Shown one piece after another: positions 10,957-23,392 of a DNA stretch of 64,000 bases. Made by a program: the position numbers and the translations under genes. Every line of letters begins with the position of its first letter. Positions within the stretch are counted from its first letter, which is position 1. Under the pieces are notes generated by a model. It was not told the origin of the DNA. It ran no database searches and saw only the letters and a program-made list of their open reading frames with translations. Source of the DNA: Vermamoeba vermiformis (lineage: Eukaryota > Tubulinea > Echinamoebida); NCBI GenBank assembly GCA_045837725.1, contig JBEWZL010000216.1, positions 425,671 through 489,670 of the forward strand. Reading direction: 5' to 3'.

Positions 10957-13900
10957 ATGGCTGACGATAGAGGTAAGTTGAAAACAGATCGAGAAGGATC
11001 CGGAAAACGCAATGAATTAAATTAAAAAAATATTCCATAATTTTCTATTGCTGCAATTATTGCATATAACCCATTCAAAATGCCTTTGACTAATGTCAAC
11101 AAATTTTGTTTTTTCTTTTTTCAAATTGTCAGTATTTTATGTCTCTAATAAATAACGTATAAGTGACATATCAATAATATTTATTTTTATTATGAAATAG
11201 AAAATGGAAGTAAATTAAGAGAGTCTGATCGAGGACGAAGAGATCGAGAGAAAGGCTCTTCTTCTGGTCGTCGACACAGCCGCAGCAGAAGTCGAGATAG
11301 AAAATACAAACGAGACGGCGAACGCCGCTCATCACGAGGTAACAGATAACGATGCATCTAAGTCTCATACTGATTATTTGCTAGAACGAGATCGCACGTC
11401 GGGCAGAAAAAGATCTCGCAGCAGAAGTCGCAGTCGCAGCAGAGGTACGCCTATTTATTTCATGACCTTTAATTAATCACTATTCCAGAGGCCAAGCGAA
11501 GAAGAGAAGAGAATGACAGACGTGATGACATGAAAGAGAGCAACGGTGACAATAACAACGGCGCGGACAATAAGATGGATGTCGATGACAGATCTGAGAG
11601 TGAAACTAGCCGCAAGCCAGTGGAGCCTATTTCACTCGAAGAACTGTTAAAGCAGAAACAAGAAGAAGAGGCAGCAGAGGCCAAAGTACGTGCACTATTA
11701 GGCTTGTTGTATTGAATACTAATGCTCTTTTATAGCCCGTCTTTTTGACCAAACAGCAACGTCGTGAATTGGCACTGAAGAGACGTGAAGCCGAAGCCTC
11801 TGAAAAGAAGCGACAGCAAGAAGAGGCACGACTGTTACGCGAACAAGAATTGAACAAAGCACGCGAAGAAGAGCGCAACAAAGACAAGCGCGATGACCGT
11901 GACAGACGTCGTGATGAAGAGCGTGGCAAGAGCAAAGAAGAGCGCGAGAAGGAGAAGCAGTTAGAACAGATTAAAATGACTTATTTGGGCTACAAGAAGC
12001 CAAAGAAAAAAGTCGTGAAAATCACCGACAAAACCAAGCCCGAAGAGAACTGGGACTTGACTGAAGACACTTCGCGAACAATTAACTTGCCTGGTGCAGT
12101 GTAAGACTTGTTAATGTATAATACAACCTATTTCTTACTAATCCTTGCGCTAGCGACACAAATCCATTGTTCACGACCAAGACCGAATTCAGACCTGTGT
12201 TTGGCAGAGGATTCTTTGGTGGTATTGATCCCAGTGAACAACTCAAAAAGTTCAAAGAAGGACTCGAACACGAAAAAGACAGCAAGAAAATTAGACAAAA
12301 GGAGACAGAGCGCGAGGAGCTCGATAAGAAAATCAAAAAATTTCAAGGCGATTTGGTGCCGGCCAAGCACTGGTCTGAGAAGAGTGTTGCAGAGATGACG
12401 CAGCGAGACTGGCGTATTTTCCGCGAAGATCACAACATTAGCACGAAAGGAGGTGGCATTCCCGTGCCCATTCGCAGCTGGGAAGAAACGAACTTGCCTG
12501 GCTGGCTCAAAGAGGCCATTGCTGATGCCAAGTACAAGAAACCCACCGCCATTCAAATGCAATCGATTCCCATCGGTCTGCAACGCCGAGATATTATTGG
12601 TGTTGCTGAGACTGGCTCTGGTAAGACAGCTGCGTTCTTGATTCCGATGTTGGTCTACATCAGTGGCTTGCCCCCTGCCAACGACACTGACGGCCCCTAC
12701 GCACTCGTCATGGCTCCGACGCGTGAGTTGGCTATTCAAATCGAGAACGAGGCCGCTAAATTCGCTAAACACTTCCGCATCCGCACTGCTTGCTTGGTCG
12801 GTGGTCAATCGATTGAAGAACAAGGTCTGCAGCTGCGCAAAGGTGTTGAAATTGTGATTGCCACGCCTGGTCGTCTCGTGGACTGTCTCGAGAATCGTTA
12901 CTTGGTCCTCTCGCAGTGCAATTACGTCGTGTTGGACGAAGCTGATCGGTAAGTGCTTGCCGTAAAGATACGCCGCTCAATACTTTGTGATTTCGCCTTA
13001 TTTGGCGTAAATTTATGACTTGCCTTTTTAGTCTTAAATTTAACTATGTGATTCCATATTCTAACTCCGTAATTAGCTCCTTAACTCCGAAACTAATTGT
13101 ATGTCTATTAGAATGATTGATATGGGCTTTGAAGAGTCCTTGTTGAAAGTATTGGACGCCATGCCTTCCTCGAGCTGGAAGTCAGAGAACGAAGAAGAGG
13201 CGGAAAAACAAGAAAAAGATACTCACCAAACCTACCGTACCACCATCATGTTTTCAGCCACGATGCCGCCTCCCGTCGAGCGCATTGCCAAGAAGTATGA
13301 TTCATTTCAATTTGACACCTAACTACTTAATTCTCGCTGAAAATTGATGACTTTAACGTGAATCAATTTATTAATATAAGATACGTTCTATTCATAGGTA
13401 CTTGCGTCGTCCAGCCGTGATTTACATTGGTGAAGTTGGTCGCACCGTGGATCGCATTAAGCAAGTCGTTGTGTTCGTCAAGGGCGATGCGGACAAGAAG
13501 TAAGACTTCAATACGATGTATATTATATCCCTGCACTATACTAACGCTTCTGTTAGACGTCAACTGGAGAGCGCACTCACCAACGGACCGAAGCCACCAG
13601 TCATCGTGTTCGTCAACCAGAAAAAGACTGCAGATGCATTGGCCAAGTCCGTCAACAAGCTCGGAGTAAGTAAAGTTACCTATGATTCTAATAGTATAAC
13701 GCCGTAATGTAACCCTCGTACACTTACATAATCCTTTCATGAACAAAATATACTTTACTAAAGTCTCATTTTGGTCAAGGTGAAATTGTGTCTTTTAACG
13801 GAGATTTGTCAATTTTAATTATAGACCTTCATTATACTTATATTTAACTTTAATTAATTGTTATTTTTAACGACAGTTCCGAGCCACGACATTGCACTCC

Positions 13901-14365
13901 GGCCGTTCACAAGACCAAAGAGAATGGTGAGTAGCGCTAGTTAGAGGTACTTGAAATAGAACTAACGTTGTATATTATAGGGCCCTTGAAGAGTTCCGTG
14001 AAGGTCGCTTCGATGTGTTGGTCGCTACGGATGTGGCTGGTCGTGGTCTAGATGTGAAGGGCATCACTCACGTCATCAACTACGACATGCCTACAACGAT
14101 TGAGGGTACGTGTCGCATAATAATGTTCGTTGATAAGATTCTAACACTGCTTTTAATAGCCTACACGCATCGTATTGGTCGTACAGGTCGTGCAGGTGAA
14201 TCTGGTCTCGCCACGTCGTTCTTGACCGGTGATGACACAGACATTATGTACGACTTGAAGGCGCAATTGACCAAGACTAACAACGCCATTCCTAATGAAT
14301 TGCGCGATCATCCTTCTGCTCAAGTGAAGCCAATGGTCACTAAGCCTGTTGTGATGCAAGATTAA
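10957..14365 (+). CDS. DDX23: DEAD-box RNA helicase Prp28 / DDX23 (U5-100K)
   Basis: Twelve exons (10957-10972, 11201-11338, 11385-11444, 11489-11685, 11736-12100, 12154-12948, 13112-13294, 13398-13499, 13557-13665, 13877-13926, 13981-14105, 14160-14365), 781 residues. Prp28 helps exchange U1 for U6 at the 5' splice site as the tri-snRNP is activated. The N-terminus is an Arg-Ser repeat region (about 20-75), then a charged helix rich in Glu and Arg. The family-specific [13 protein letters not shown] precedes the helicase core: AETGSGKT (about 410), PTRELA, TPGR, DEAD (519-522), SAT, and [10 protein letters not shown] (about 717). The RS domain is as in human DDX23; yeast Prp28 lacks it. The gene is unusually intron-rich even for this window. 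AATAAA lies at 14415-14420. Confidence 0.96.
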
Positions 14366-14564
14366 GCTCAGATCCCGAGGTAAAACAACATTTAGAGGCC
14401 CATATTTGCAAAGTAATAAAGTTGATTTCAACTTGACTCGTCGCACGCGCCACCAAATGAATTTAAAACCATAACAATAATTCTTTGGGTCTACCAGGGC
14501 ATTTCTCATCGCCATTTCGCAATGGCGACACAGACATTCTTTTCTTTACTACAACTATATAAGC

Positions 14565-17500
14565 ATGACAGAACTCAGTGCTATTGCAATTAAGAGATTG
14601 CGCAATGAAGGAAATAACATTAGAAAACTCAGTCGTGAGATCTTAGACCAAGAAGTATGGCGTTGACAACAAACTATTGACTATTAATAGTAATGACTAT
14701 TATTTTAGGGGTTTGAAATAAATTTTGATGAAACAAAGCCAAACAAATGGGCGATCAGATTGTTCAATTTCGATAAAAATTCAAAAATTTATCAAGACTT
14801 ACAAACACTTGCCAAAACAAACCATATAGTAAGTTATCATTAATTATGCATGAAATCGAATTTTAAAAAATTAATTTAAATTGGTGACTAAACTGTTGTT
14901 GGATGTTGTTCCAAAAACTTTCGCATTATTTTACTAATTGCGGGGTTGTAATGTAGGACTCTATTCAATTAGAAATGGAATTTCCTCCAAGCTTTCCAAT
15001 GTCTGCTCCCTTTGTTCGGATCTTGTACCCGCGCATCCAATTTCTAACCGGTGGTGTAAGCCCAAATTTAAAATTGTAATGAGCTTATAGTTTATTTAAT
15101 TGATGACTATACTAGGTATCATTTGGCGGTACTATTTGCGCGGATGTGTTGTCGAAGAAAGGTTGGACACCAGGTACGTTATTGACCATTGCTAGTAAGA
15201 CCTTACAATACGACTCACAGTTACTACAGTGACTGAAGTGCGACAACTGATACGCGAGATCAAACAACATCTCGTCACACACGGGGCAAGAATTGACACG
15301 ACCACGAGCAATTTGAATTACACGGAACAAGAGGCCAAAGCAGCACATTACAGGAGCATGCTGTAAGCTACTGATATACATATTATTGGTCATATCGACT
15401 GAACTATTTGTCTGCAGCATCAACAGCACTGAAATCCCGTCAAAGGGTAATTACCGCAAGAGACTGCGCGTCATGTCAGCAGCTCGGTACGAAGAGGCGA
15501 TTGATCTGGAGCACGGGAACAAAGTGCTGCTGCCTCCTTCAGTGTTGCAGTTCTTATGTAAGACCACGAGTAGTATTAGGTATACCAACTAACTTGGACC
15601 ATTAGCCTCATTTGAAATCACGTTCCCGTTGATTTTTGAGCTCAATTTGCCCAACTTTCAGCGACTGTATTGCGGTGTGTTAGAATTTATCGCTGCGGAA
15701 GACACAATTGTATTGCCGAATTGGGTAAATATTTCCGACGAATTCATGAACGGGAGTTAATTCCGTCGCACAGATGATGCGCCTCTACTACATTGAAGAG
15801 GACTGCGAGATTGAACTGCGCAGTGTGTCATTGCCCAAGTGCACTTTCGTCAAGTTTCAGCCGCACAGCATGGAACTGCTCAAATCAAACAGCTTTGACA
15901 CGGACAGAATTGTCGCGCTGTAAGTCCTTCACTAGTCTATTTAACAACACTGACCCCGCTAGTCTCGAATTCGCTCTGCCGCACTACTCGACCCTCACGC
16001 TGGGCGACACAATTGAGCTCGTGCACAATGGTCAGACACACCTCCTCAATGTGCTTGAAATTCAGCCCGCGAGTGCCGTGTCGTTAGTTGCTGAGCCCTA
16101 TTTAGACATTAAAATCGAGTTCGCTCAAGCGCTTGATTACCGCGAGGAGGATGTGAAGGCTGGCATGCGGGCATTTGAACCGAGCAGCGGAACAACAGAC
16201 AAGAAACCAACGCCTGACACGAGCGGGCACACCCTCGGCAACAACACGAACACTGCAGCCGTGAATACTGCGAGCGATGCATCGACACAAATTTGTCCGA
16301 ATTGGTGAGCAGTGGTGAAAATAATTGATATTTCTCGCCTAATTTTTCATCAAAAATCTTCTCGGTGACCTTGATTAACAGCGCGTTATTTCTCCAGCAA
16401 GAAGTCCATTTCACGCGCAGTGTTTGTCATGCACGAGAACACGTGTCGTAGATTGAATGCATTCTGTGACAAGTGCCAGCAAGTGGTGCCCAAAGACAAG
16501 CTGACTGAACACAACAACGAGTTCCACGCACTGGTACGTAGTCATGGTGCTCCTCTCTCGCGCAGTTGTTTAATGCGCTCTCGTACACAAATCTCTGAAG
16601 GGCGTTACTGGAGGTGCACATTAAGTAATTTAAAATCTAAATCAAGTTTAATTTTCGGGACAGGACTGCTATTCCATTCATTGCACTAATTTATTGCAAT
16701 GTCTTACAGGTCTCGTGCGAGTGTGGCGAACAAGTTGAGTCAGGACTGCTCGCGCGACACAAAAAACAATCGTGTCCTATGCGCGAAGTCACGTGCAGTT
16801 ATTGCAGTTACGCGTGCAAACAGCTGTTCATGAACGAGCACGAAGAGCGTTGTGGCGCGCGGACGAAACTGTGCGACAAGTGCAACAAATTCATTCAGCT
16901 GCGCGGTAAGTGTGACCCCACAGAATCAATTCCAAATTTAGTAAATCCCTTACCTGCCTTATTCGTCGCAGATTTCGGATTTCATCAATGTGCCGCCGAT
17001 CACTTGGACCTGACTGCACAGCCCATCACGTGCCCGCTGTGTCTCGCGACTGAAGAAGAGAAGTTGCAGCACAAGTTAATTGAGCGGGTTAAATACGAAG
17101 ACTTTACCTTTACACTGCCCGAGCTGGTGACACATGTCAAACACCTGCACGCCACTGACACACGCACTGTGGTACGTAATATGGAATGGTGTGATATCAA
17201 ATTCAGTTGGATCCAAAGAAAGAATACGTCATATTTAAAACCTGCTATTTTTAGACATTCATGACATGGCAGCGGATATTACCGCTCGCTATTTAATCAA
17301 TATTGGCGAAGTTCTTTTGCGTGCCCGGTGCTTATTAATGTTTAAAAATGTGACGCACGGGTTGACGTTTCATGAACAATCGCCAAATTCGCATTCGAAT
17401 ATTGCTAACAATCTCCTTTAGATGTGTCCTGTATGTATTATGAAAGCTGATGGTGCTGAAGAAGTAATGACCACTCAGTTCAAAGCACATCTGGATCTGC

Positions 17501-17565
17501 ACGAATATCAACTGCAACGACGAGGGTTGTGGAAAGAGAACAGGTTTCGCGAGAGATTCGAGTAG
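14565..17565 (+). CDS. Fusion: UBE2Q-type E2 domain + UFD1 domain + TRAF-like zinc fingers
   Basis: Thirteen exons (14565-14654, 14709-14828, 14957-15055, 15116-15173, 15221-15362, 15418-15557, 15606-15724, 15774-15919, 15963-16304, 16398-16533, 16710-16905, 16972-17171, 17422-17565), 643 residues with one continuous frame. Residues 1-165 match the UBE2Q ubiquitin-conjugating fold, including the active-site Cys111 in GGTICADVLSKKGW and the following helix. Residues about 175-345 are a UFD1 double-psi barrel (LLPPSVLQFL, CGVLEFIA, FVKFQPHS); UFD1 binds ubiquitin and works with Cdc48/p97. Residues 415-600 hold a series of CxxC...H...C fingers (CPNC, FCDKCQ, CECGE, CSYC, LCDKCN). UFD1 with C-terminal fingers occurs in plants and protists; an E2 domain in front is not something I know. 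A role in conjugating and extracting ubiquitinated proteins is inferred. Confidence 0.88.
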
Positions 17566-17895
17566 ATATTGTGACTGCATGTGAATATAAAACTAATCTT
17601 AATCTCGTCGTGATCGGTAAACCCGATCCAATTCTCTCGTGCTTCGGGCTATTTGCGGGGTTTTCGAAAATTGAACGAATAATGCCGCGATACAAATCAT
17701 GAAACACTCCCTATAAATACTGCACTCGGGCTGTTCGGAGATAGAAGTATATTATGTCTAAATTTAGCGTTCCGACTCACAGTGCACGTGCCGTTGGGTT
17801 GACGTTCGTTAATATTATTATGGGTTAATTTCTGATTTGATTTGACGAGTGATACCTCAATACCTCAACGTAAGCGTAATAATCACTCTTCAGCG
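17566..17895. other. Intergenic, no gene seen
   Basis: 330 bases between two + strand genes, with the terminator of the E2-UFD1 gene and the leader of the small orphan gene. A possible non-coding leader splice (GTAAGC near 17872 to CAG near 17893) would be only about 24 bases and is unlikely. Confidence 0.4.
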
Positions 17896-18431
17896 ATGCA
17901 ATCACTACTGCCAACCACTTGTCTCTTGCAAGATCTAGCCGCGGCTGTCTACCCAAATCCAATGCTTTCTGTTAAATATCCGGAAGAGAGAATACAACCT
18001 ACTACCAATACAAAACCATATAGTAACAACAATTCATCGAAATGCGCTATTCAATTTCTCTTGAATTCGCAGATGGAGCTAAGTCCGGTCCAACCCTTCA
18101 CCGATGCTAACAAGAACACTCGGTCCATCTCTAAACAAGTCTCTCGGAGAATTACTAAGGGCACTGTGGCAGTAAGCGCTATATTATTATTAATATTAGC
18201 GTCATCCATCTCACGTCAATTCTGACAGACATTCGACAATGCATTCACCATCACGCACTTCCATGTCCCTATTAAGGTACGTGCATTACATAATTATCAC
18301 GCAAGATGAAATCTAAGTTAGTTTGCGTTCAGCGAAGTAAAGTTGAAAAAGATCTGCTCGGTCAAAAGCGAACACGACCTCCTAGTCCTCATGCCTATCA
18401 ATTCGTCATATTACCGCCCTCTAGTTATTAG
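17896..18431 (+). CDS. Hypothetical 140-residue protein
   Basis: Three exons (17896-18171, 18229-18276, 18333-18431) with consensus donors (GTAAGC, GTACGT) and lengths that keep one frame to a TAG. I do not recognise the family. The first exon is rich in Asn, Ser, Thr and Pro; the middle has a basic stretch (SKQVSRRITKG); the second exon is hydrophobic-aromatic (TFDNAFTITHFHVPIK); the C-terminus is basic then neutral (GQKRTRPPSPHAYQF). No signal peptide or membrane segment is evident. It lies tail-to-tail with the PQ-loop gene. The splice pattern is the main evidence that it is real. Confidence 0.6.
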
Positions 18432-18772
18432 AGCGTGCTTGTTATATGTATATTGTAAATAACTGTAAAATAGCGATTTCCTTCCATGGACAAACCTTGG
18501 CAATGTTAAAACCATACGATGCTGCATCCTATGATCGGAATTTGAACAACAATGCTAAATGACTCTTAATAGATTATATTATATTATAAAATATATCTCA
18601 AGGTGTATTCCGCTCTGATTGGAAAATATTCTCCGCCGTGATCCAGGCTGTGGACTTTCGCATTAAAATCACAAAGTGACTTTGACAAAATGATCATAAA
18701 GTATACAAATATGACTTGTATTATCAATTTGAACATATGTACAGGGTGTTAGAGTGGATGTGCTTACGCGTT
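18432..18772. other. Convergent 3' spacer, no gene seen
   Basis: 341 AT-rich bases between the converging orphan gene and PQ-loop gene. The short + strand frame that runs into 18949 is antisense to the last PQ-loop exon and is not a gene. Confidence 0.5.
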
Positions 18773-20253
18773 TCAATCAGCAAACTTCTTAGTCCTATAG
18801 ACGACTATTTGACGCAATACGAGACAATCAACGACGAGCTGAAACACGCCGCAAAAAGTGAACTGAACTGGCGCGGATGTGACCACGTAGTAGACTGTTT
18901 TGATCAGATCTCCAACGAACCAACCTCCAACCAGCACCAAACTACGTAAGATTAATATAAAAGCATCGAAATTTATCAACAGAATGTCATATTGCGTTAT
19001 GTGGACTTTTAAGGTAATTTCGTATTTCCATGCGTCCTGATTGTGCGTTGAGAATAAATAAGGCATATATTAATGAAATTTAGATACGACGTCATCGTCA
19101 TCGTACCAAAAATTTGATTCGTAAGACGGCATTAACGCGCAAAATTTCCGTACCCGTGGCAAAATACTTTTACTAATTTAGCAAAAAGTTGATAAATCTA
19201 AATATTTAAGCTTAAAATAACGTTGTAAAGGATCGTATTGCACACAAAATATTAATACACCTACCTCAATCCATATACTGATTTGCTCTTGTAATTGCTG
19301 AGCAGTTGCGGTACGGCCATAAGAGCTTCAGTTCCGAGCGACAAGTAGCCGATCAGCGTCACAAACCAGCGCTGATTGATGAATGCAAAGCTAAATACAG
19401 CCACCAATAGCGTGAAGACAATGAGGCACATAACTGCAATGCGAGAGCGGGTCAGTTTTTCAGTGAATGGTATTAACGGCCGCTTTCGTTTTTGATTCCA
19501 AGCCAAAATTAGCAATAGTTATGCCATATAATGTACTATATTAATATAATGCGCAAATTATTTTTGATGCAAGCTGTTTTTAGCTTTCGGGAACGAAATG
19601 AATTGACACGAACTGAAATACTGGTGATGAAATTGAATATGAAATTTAAAAGCGAGAGACTAGGACCTCATTCAGTATAACTCTATATAATTAATCACTT
19701 ACTATAATCAACTAAATCGCGCCAGTTCCAAAAATAGTTCCAATCAAAGTCTGGATGCAGGATCAGCGTCAGCAAAGGTCTATGCTAATTTAATAGAATA
19801 AGTGTACCTTGAAATCGTTTTCTCTTCGTTAATTCATTAGCTTCTTCATTTTTGCGTGTAATTAGTACTGTATTCACGAGCAAGAGTTGAATGAAGATCA
19901 TCAAAACGGATTGCACCAAAAAGGCTATTTCGAAGCGGCTGCCAATCCTAAAATAATTTGGATGAGTAAGAATAGACGGGAAGGGATTAACTCGATGATT
20001 AAAATGTAAAGAAAAATATTCAAAAAAAATAACAAAAAATTTACAATAATTCACCGGCGCAATTCATAGATGTACTACTGCAATATAATTACCAGAAAAA
20101 TAGTCGCATAATATTCGCGAATAATAAAATCATGCTAACATAAGGACTAAATCCGCCACTGAAGCGCAGCTGTTGTGTTTGGCGCATCTGCTGCATATAA
20201 GGCACTATGGGTGCAACTGCAATAACAAATGAGCCTATATATTGAAGGACCAT
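18773..20253 (-). CDS. PQ-loop membrane protein, SLC66A2 (PQLC1)-like
   Basis: Five exons read leftwards (20253-20093, 19947-19808, 19750-19703, 19433-19265, 18941-18773), 228 residues. Two PQ-loop motifs are visible: VPYMQQM in the first exon and VPQLLSNYKSKS in the fourth, within seven likely hydrophobic helices. The segment FWIGSRFE followed by ANEL and the C-terminal GDLIKTVYYV...SAPVQF...CGVFQLVVDC match SLC66A2, a PQ-loop protein of endosomes and Golgi linked to lipid scrambling or transport. A TAG met when reading straight on after exon 2 lies inside a 57-base intron ending at CATCCAG, so the gene is intact. Its start codon is only 71 bases from that of the divergent TIM-barrel gene. 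Confidence 0.88.
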
Positions 20254-20324
20254 TGTGTGCTATTGAAATAAATAATTACGGAATAAACTGTCAGTTTTGA
20301 ATTTGCTTCTTTGTTCTGCAACAC
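20254..20324. promoter_or_regulatory. 71-base divergent promoter region
   Basis: The whole space between the start codons of the PQ-loop gene (leftward) and the TIM-barrel gene (rightward). Both 5' leaders and both core promoters must fit here or overlap the opposite gene. The sequence is AT-rich with no TATA box I would trust. Confidence 0.6.
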
Positions 20325-21339
20325 ATGGAACAGAATTATTTGCACAAAACAGATGTAATACACAATATTAGGGCCTCTAAGGACGGCGTGGTAGTTCGCT
20401 ATCTATTTTGCGTCATACACGTGCAGAATGAAGAACAAACTGAACGAAATCTGGAAATAGCGAAGAGATCCGGTGCAGCAGGGGTGTTCTTGATTAACCA
20501 TGGAATCTCTTATAAATCCTTGTTTACTTTATTTCAGGTAATAATATTATCTAAAAAAAGGAATTAAACTTTAACGTTGATTTTAATTCCTCTCTGTAGT
20601 TAATGCGAGCGAAGCACCCCGATTATTTTATTGGCATAAATATACTTGGAATTCCTGTAAGCATTTGATTTAATTATTGAGTCAAAGGCTCTAGATCTTC
20701 AAAATTTTTGCGCTAATTCACATTCAGTCCCCATTGACAAGGTTGGAGCTTCTTAAACAACATAACATCATGCCTGATGGCATTTGGTTCGATAGCGCGG
20801 AGATTGACGAGCACTCACAGCACTCGCAGCCAATCGCCGCTAAAATTACAAAACTCAAAACAGATCTGGGTTTCGGAGACGTGCTGTACTTTGGTGGAGT
20901 AGCTTTTAAATACCAAGCCAAGGTAACGCAAAGTCTAATGTAATTTATCGAGCTCTAATCGAGTTTTTAGGTTCAAACTCAAAACTTGAAGATCGCGACT
21001 TCGATCGCAACAAAGTACGTGGACATTGTGACTACGAGTGGTACGTATATATGCCAAATGATACGGCATGAGATACTAATAGTGGCGTTAGGTGCTGGCA
21101 CAGGCATTGCAGCTGAGCTTGAAAAGATTCAGATCATGAGCGAGTGCGTTCAAGCGTTGAAATCTCGCTTAGGAGTGGCTAGCGGAATTACTAATGATAA
21201 TGTCGCGCAATATTTAACGTACATAGACCTATATCTTGTAGCTACTGGCATTTCTATCGACTACCACGAGCTGGATGAGGTCAAAGTGCGTTCATTAGCT
21301 TTAAAACTGTCGGAATACGTAGCGAATAGCAAACAATAG
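20325..21339 (+). CDS. BtpA/SgcQ-like TIM-barrel protein
   Basis: Five exons (20325-20537, 20600-20656, 20728-20922, 20971-21040, 21092-21339), 260 residues. Features of the barrel are the internal PDYFIGINILG, PDGIWFDSAEID, VDIVTTSGAGTG and the C-terminal VASGITNDNVAQY...DLYLVATGIS with HELD, the glycine-rich phosphate-binding end typical of this class. BtpA/SgcQ-like proteins are mostly bacterial and their reaction is poorly defined, so I assign only the fold. It is a full-length domain. Bacterial ancestry by transfer is possible, but the gene has five normal introns, so any transfer would be old. Confidence 0.75.
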
Positions 21340-21770
21340 ACGAGTTCAAAAGAAAGTTGGTTTGGTTACTGCATTGACGAAATGATGAAAAGACTGACGA
21401 GACTAAAGTATTCAATGCCTGGTGTTCAATATAATATTATAAGGCTGAGGTTATATATGTTTGCTCAATGATTATGCGACTAGGTGAAGAAAATGGTGGG
21501 AGCTGATGACACCGGACAACATGCCCCGCAGCGAGTTCTCGTTGGATGTTGTGCGAGTTCTTGTGGGACTATCTGTACACCGACTCCGTGGACGAGAGCA
21601 CCGCTGCATCGCGGTACGAGAATTAATTGCACGTGTTGATGGACTTGGAGTTTGGAGCGTTGATTTGTTAAAAATATGTTCGAACCCGTCAATACTACAT
21701 TTTTTCGAACATTAATCCAAAACAGTCGTCACATATGACGTTCTTTTCATTTGCTTCGACAGATGACCGT
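21340..21770. other. Intergenic with a frame remnant on the + strand
   Basis: Between the TIM-barrel gene and the convergent membrane-protein gene. On the + strand at about 21490-21620 two overlapping frames look protein-like (ELMTPDNMPRSEFSLD, then EFLWDYLYTDSVDEST ending RYEN and a stop) but are out of register by one base. This may be the decayed end of a gene or a sequencing slip; too short to call. Confidence 0.3.
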
Positions 21771-23392
21771 TCACATGATCACTTCGTACGGCGCACGATT
21801 CACTGAACGCAGTCTCGAGCTCAACACACCCACAGAAATGAACAGCACCATAATCAGTGCTGCCATCACGCACAGGACGATTGTCACGCCCGGCTGGTCG
21901 AGAAAGCGGCAGATTAGGTCTGGTGGTGGCGGCGCTACGGGTGGGTCTGATGGCGGAGTTAAATCGATATTACTAGGGGTTATTATGACCTACCACCGTG
22001 AGTAACGATCACCCACAAAAATTCAAGGGCGTTGCCGTTGAGACTGAACACGAGCTGATAGAACTCAGACGAGGGCCAATCACCTACATTACTCGCGTTG
22101 ATCATGTTCTTGGTGAAGTGCACGATTGGCAGGAAGATAGTGGGCAGGGGCATGAAGCCATTCAGCTGCATGTTCACGGTGAATGATGCGTTGTAAATGG
22201 TGCCGTTGATCATGATTTTGGCGTACTCGACGTCACCGTAGTACGTGGTGTTGGTGGTAAATGACCAGCGTATTTCACCTGCGTTGAAGCGCACGTCGCC
22301 GACAATGTTCAAGTTGTACTTGTACGACAGTTGAATGACCGTGCCCGGGTACGTGGTCACATTGCCTATGATCGTTCCATAGCCGTCAATCGTACCACTT
22401 TGCAAGTCAAAAGACGGTGTAATAATTGTTGCGTCTCTCATGCCTAGAAAAAAAAAAACGTTAGGTTGATCAATTAATCAAAAAAAATATACTTACGGAT
22501 CTCCGTGTTGGCCTCTGTAAAGCGGATCGGGAGTGCAGACGAGATTGTGCAATTAGCAGCCAATAGTAACGGGCATTTTACTTCGAGTTGGTTCGCGGAA
22601 AGCACTGAGAAATCCACCACTTGAATGAAGTCAAAGTCAGATCCAAGAAATACATAATCCGCTGAGATGGTAGCCTGAGACATTTGTACCGCGGTATTGC
22701 GCAGTGGACCTCCGTAAAATGCCAGTTGACGTGCCTGCACGGAGCCTGTTAGACAGCCGCTGCCGTAAGAGGTAATCGTAGTGCTGGTCAGAACAGTGGT
22801 GAAGGCAGTGGATAAATATCGGCGGATTGTAACGTTTTGTGCCTATTATATGTTAAAATCAAAACCAAACAGTTCATTAGTACCGTAAAGTTTCCTGAGC
22901 CCAACAAAAGAGCATCCACATCCAAGTTTGGAAAAGATGCAACTCCATTGAATTCGAACGTCTCTCCAAATTCACCTTGACTCAGTTGAAGCGTAGAATT
23001 TTTTTGGAGAATTGCAGCTCCTCGCTCGTTGAGATCTCCAACTCCAAAAGTGGTGGACGAAATAAATAATGTACGTCCTTGGAGACTTGCTCTGATCATA
23101 GTAATGTTGATAGGAGCAGTAATTTCTAATGCTATATTGCTAACACCTATCGTTACACTATCCCCATTCCCTGCCGATCAGATCAGATCGGTACAAATAA
23201 ATTAATTTAATTACCTGGAGCTTTTCTTTCCACCCAATATTTGGCGTCATTAAAATTGCACAGTGTAACGTTAAATATCGAGCATTCATTAGCGAAAGCA
23301 CCGTCAAAGTGCAGCATTTCTGCTTTGGTAGAGCCAATCGCTACTAACAAAAACAAGGAGAGTAGCAGGCATGCTCTCGGTATTAACAGCAT
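21771..23392 (-). CDS. Orphan type I membrane protein with signal peptide
   Basis: Five exons read leftwards (23392-23215, 23170-22884, 22842-22497, 22443-21997, 21946-21771), 477 residues. It starts with a clear signal peptide (MLLIPRACLLLSLFLLVAIG, ending near STKA). A beta-rich extracellular part of about 400 residues follows with many Asn-x-Ser/Thr sites and few cysteines, then a proline-rich stalk (TPPSDPPVAPPPPD), one transmembrane helix (VTIVLCVMAALIMVLFISVG) and a short basic tail ending APYEVIM. I do not recognise a domain; repeated short beta strands with small residues suggest a beta-helix or adhesin-like ectodomain, which is inference. The stop at 21771 could be skipped if a weak GTGAAC donor is used, giving a longer tail. 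Confidence 0.8.

Noticed and set aside
18716-18949. Small + strand gene
   Set aside because: It is antisense to the last PQ-loop exon, whose protein matches SLC66A2.
19751-19807. In-frame TAG in the PQ-loop gene, at first suggesting a readthrough or a 24-base micro-intron
   Set aside because: A normal 57-base GT-AG intron ending at CATCCAG removes the stop and keeps the frame (exon 3 starts at 19750).
21670-21690. GTTCGAACCC resembling a tRNA T-arm
   Set aside because: No acceptor stem, D-arm or anticodon arm could be built around it.
21506-21715. Small + strand gene
   Set aside because: The protein-like stretch needs a change of frame and has no start or splice signals; listed only as a possible remnant.
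21947-21996. A 24-base GT-AG intron in the membrane-protein gene
   Set aside because: It breaks the frame; the 50-base intron ending CCGCCATCAG has the expected branch motif and keeps the frame.
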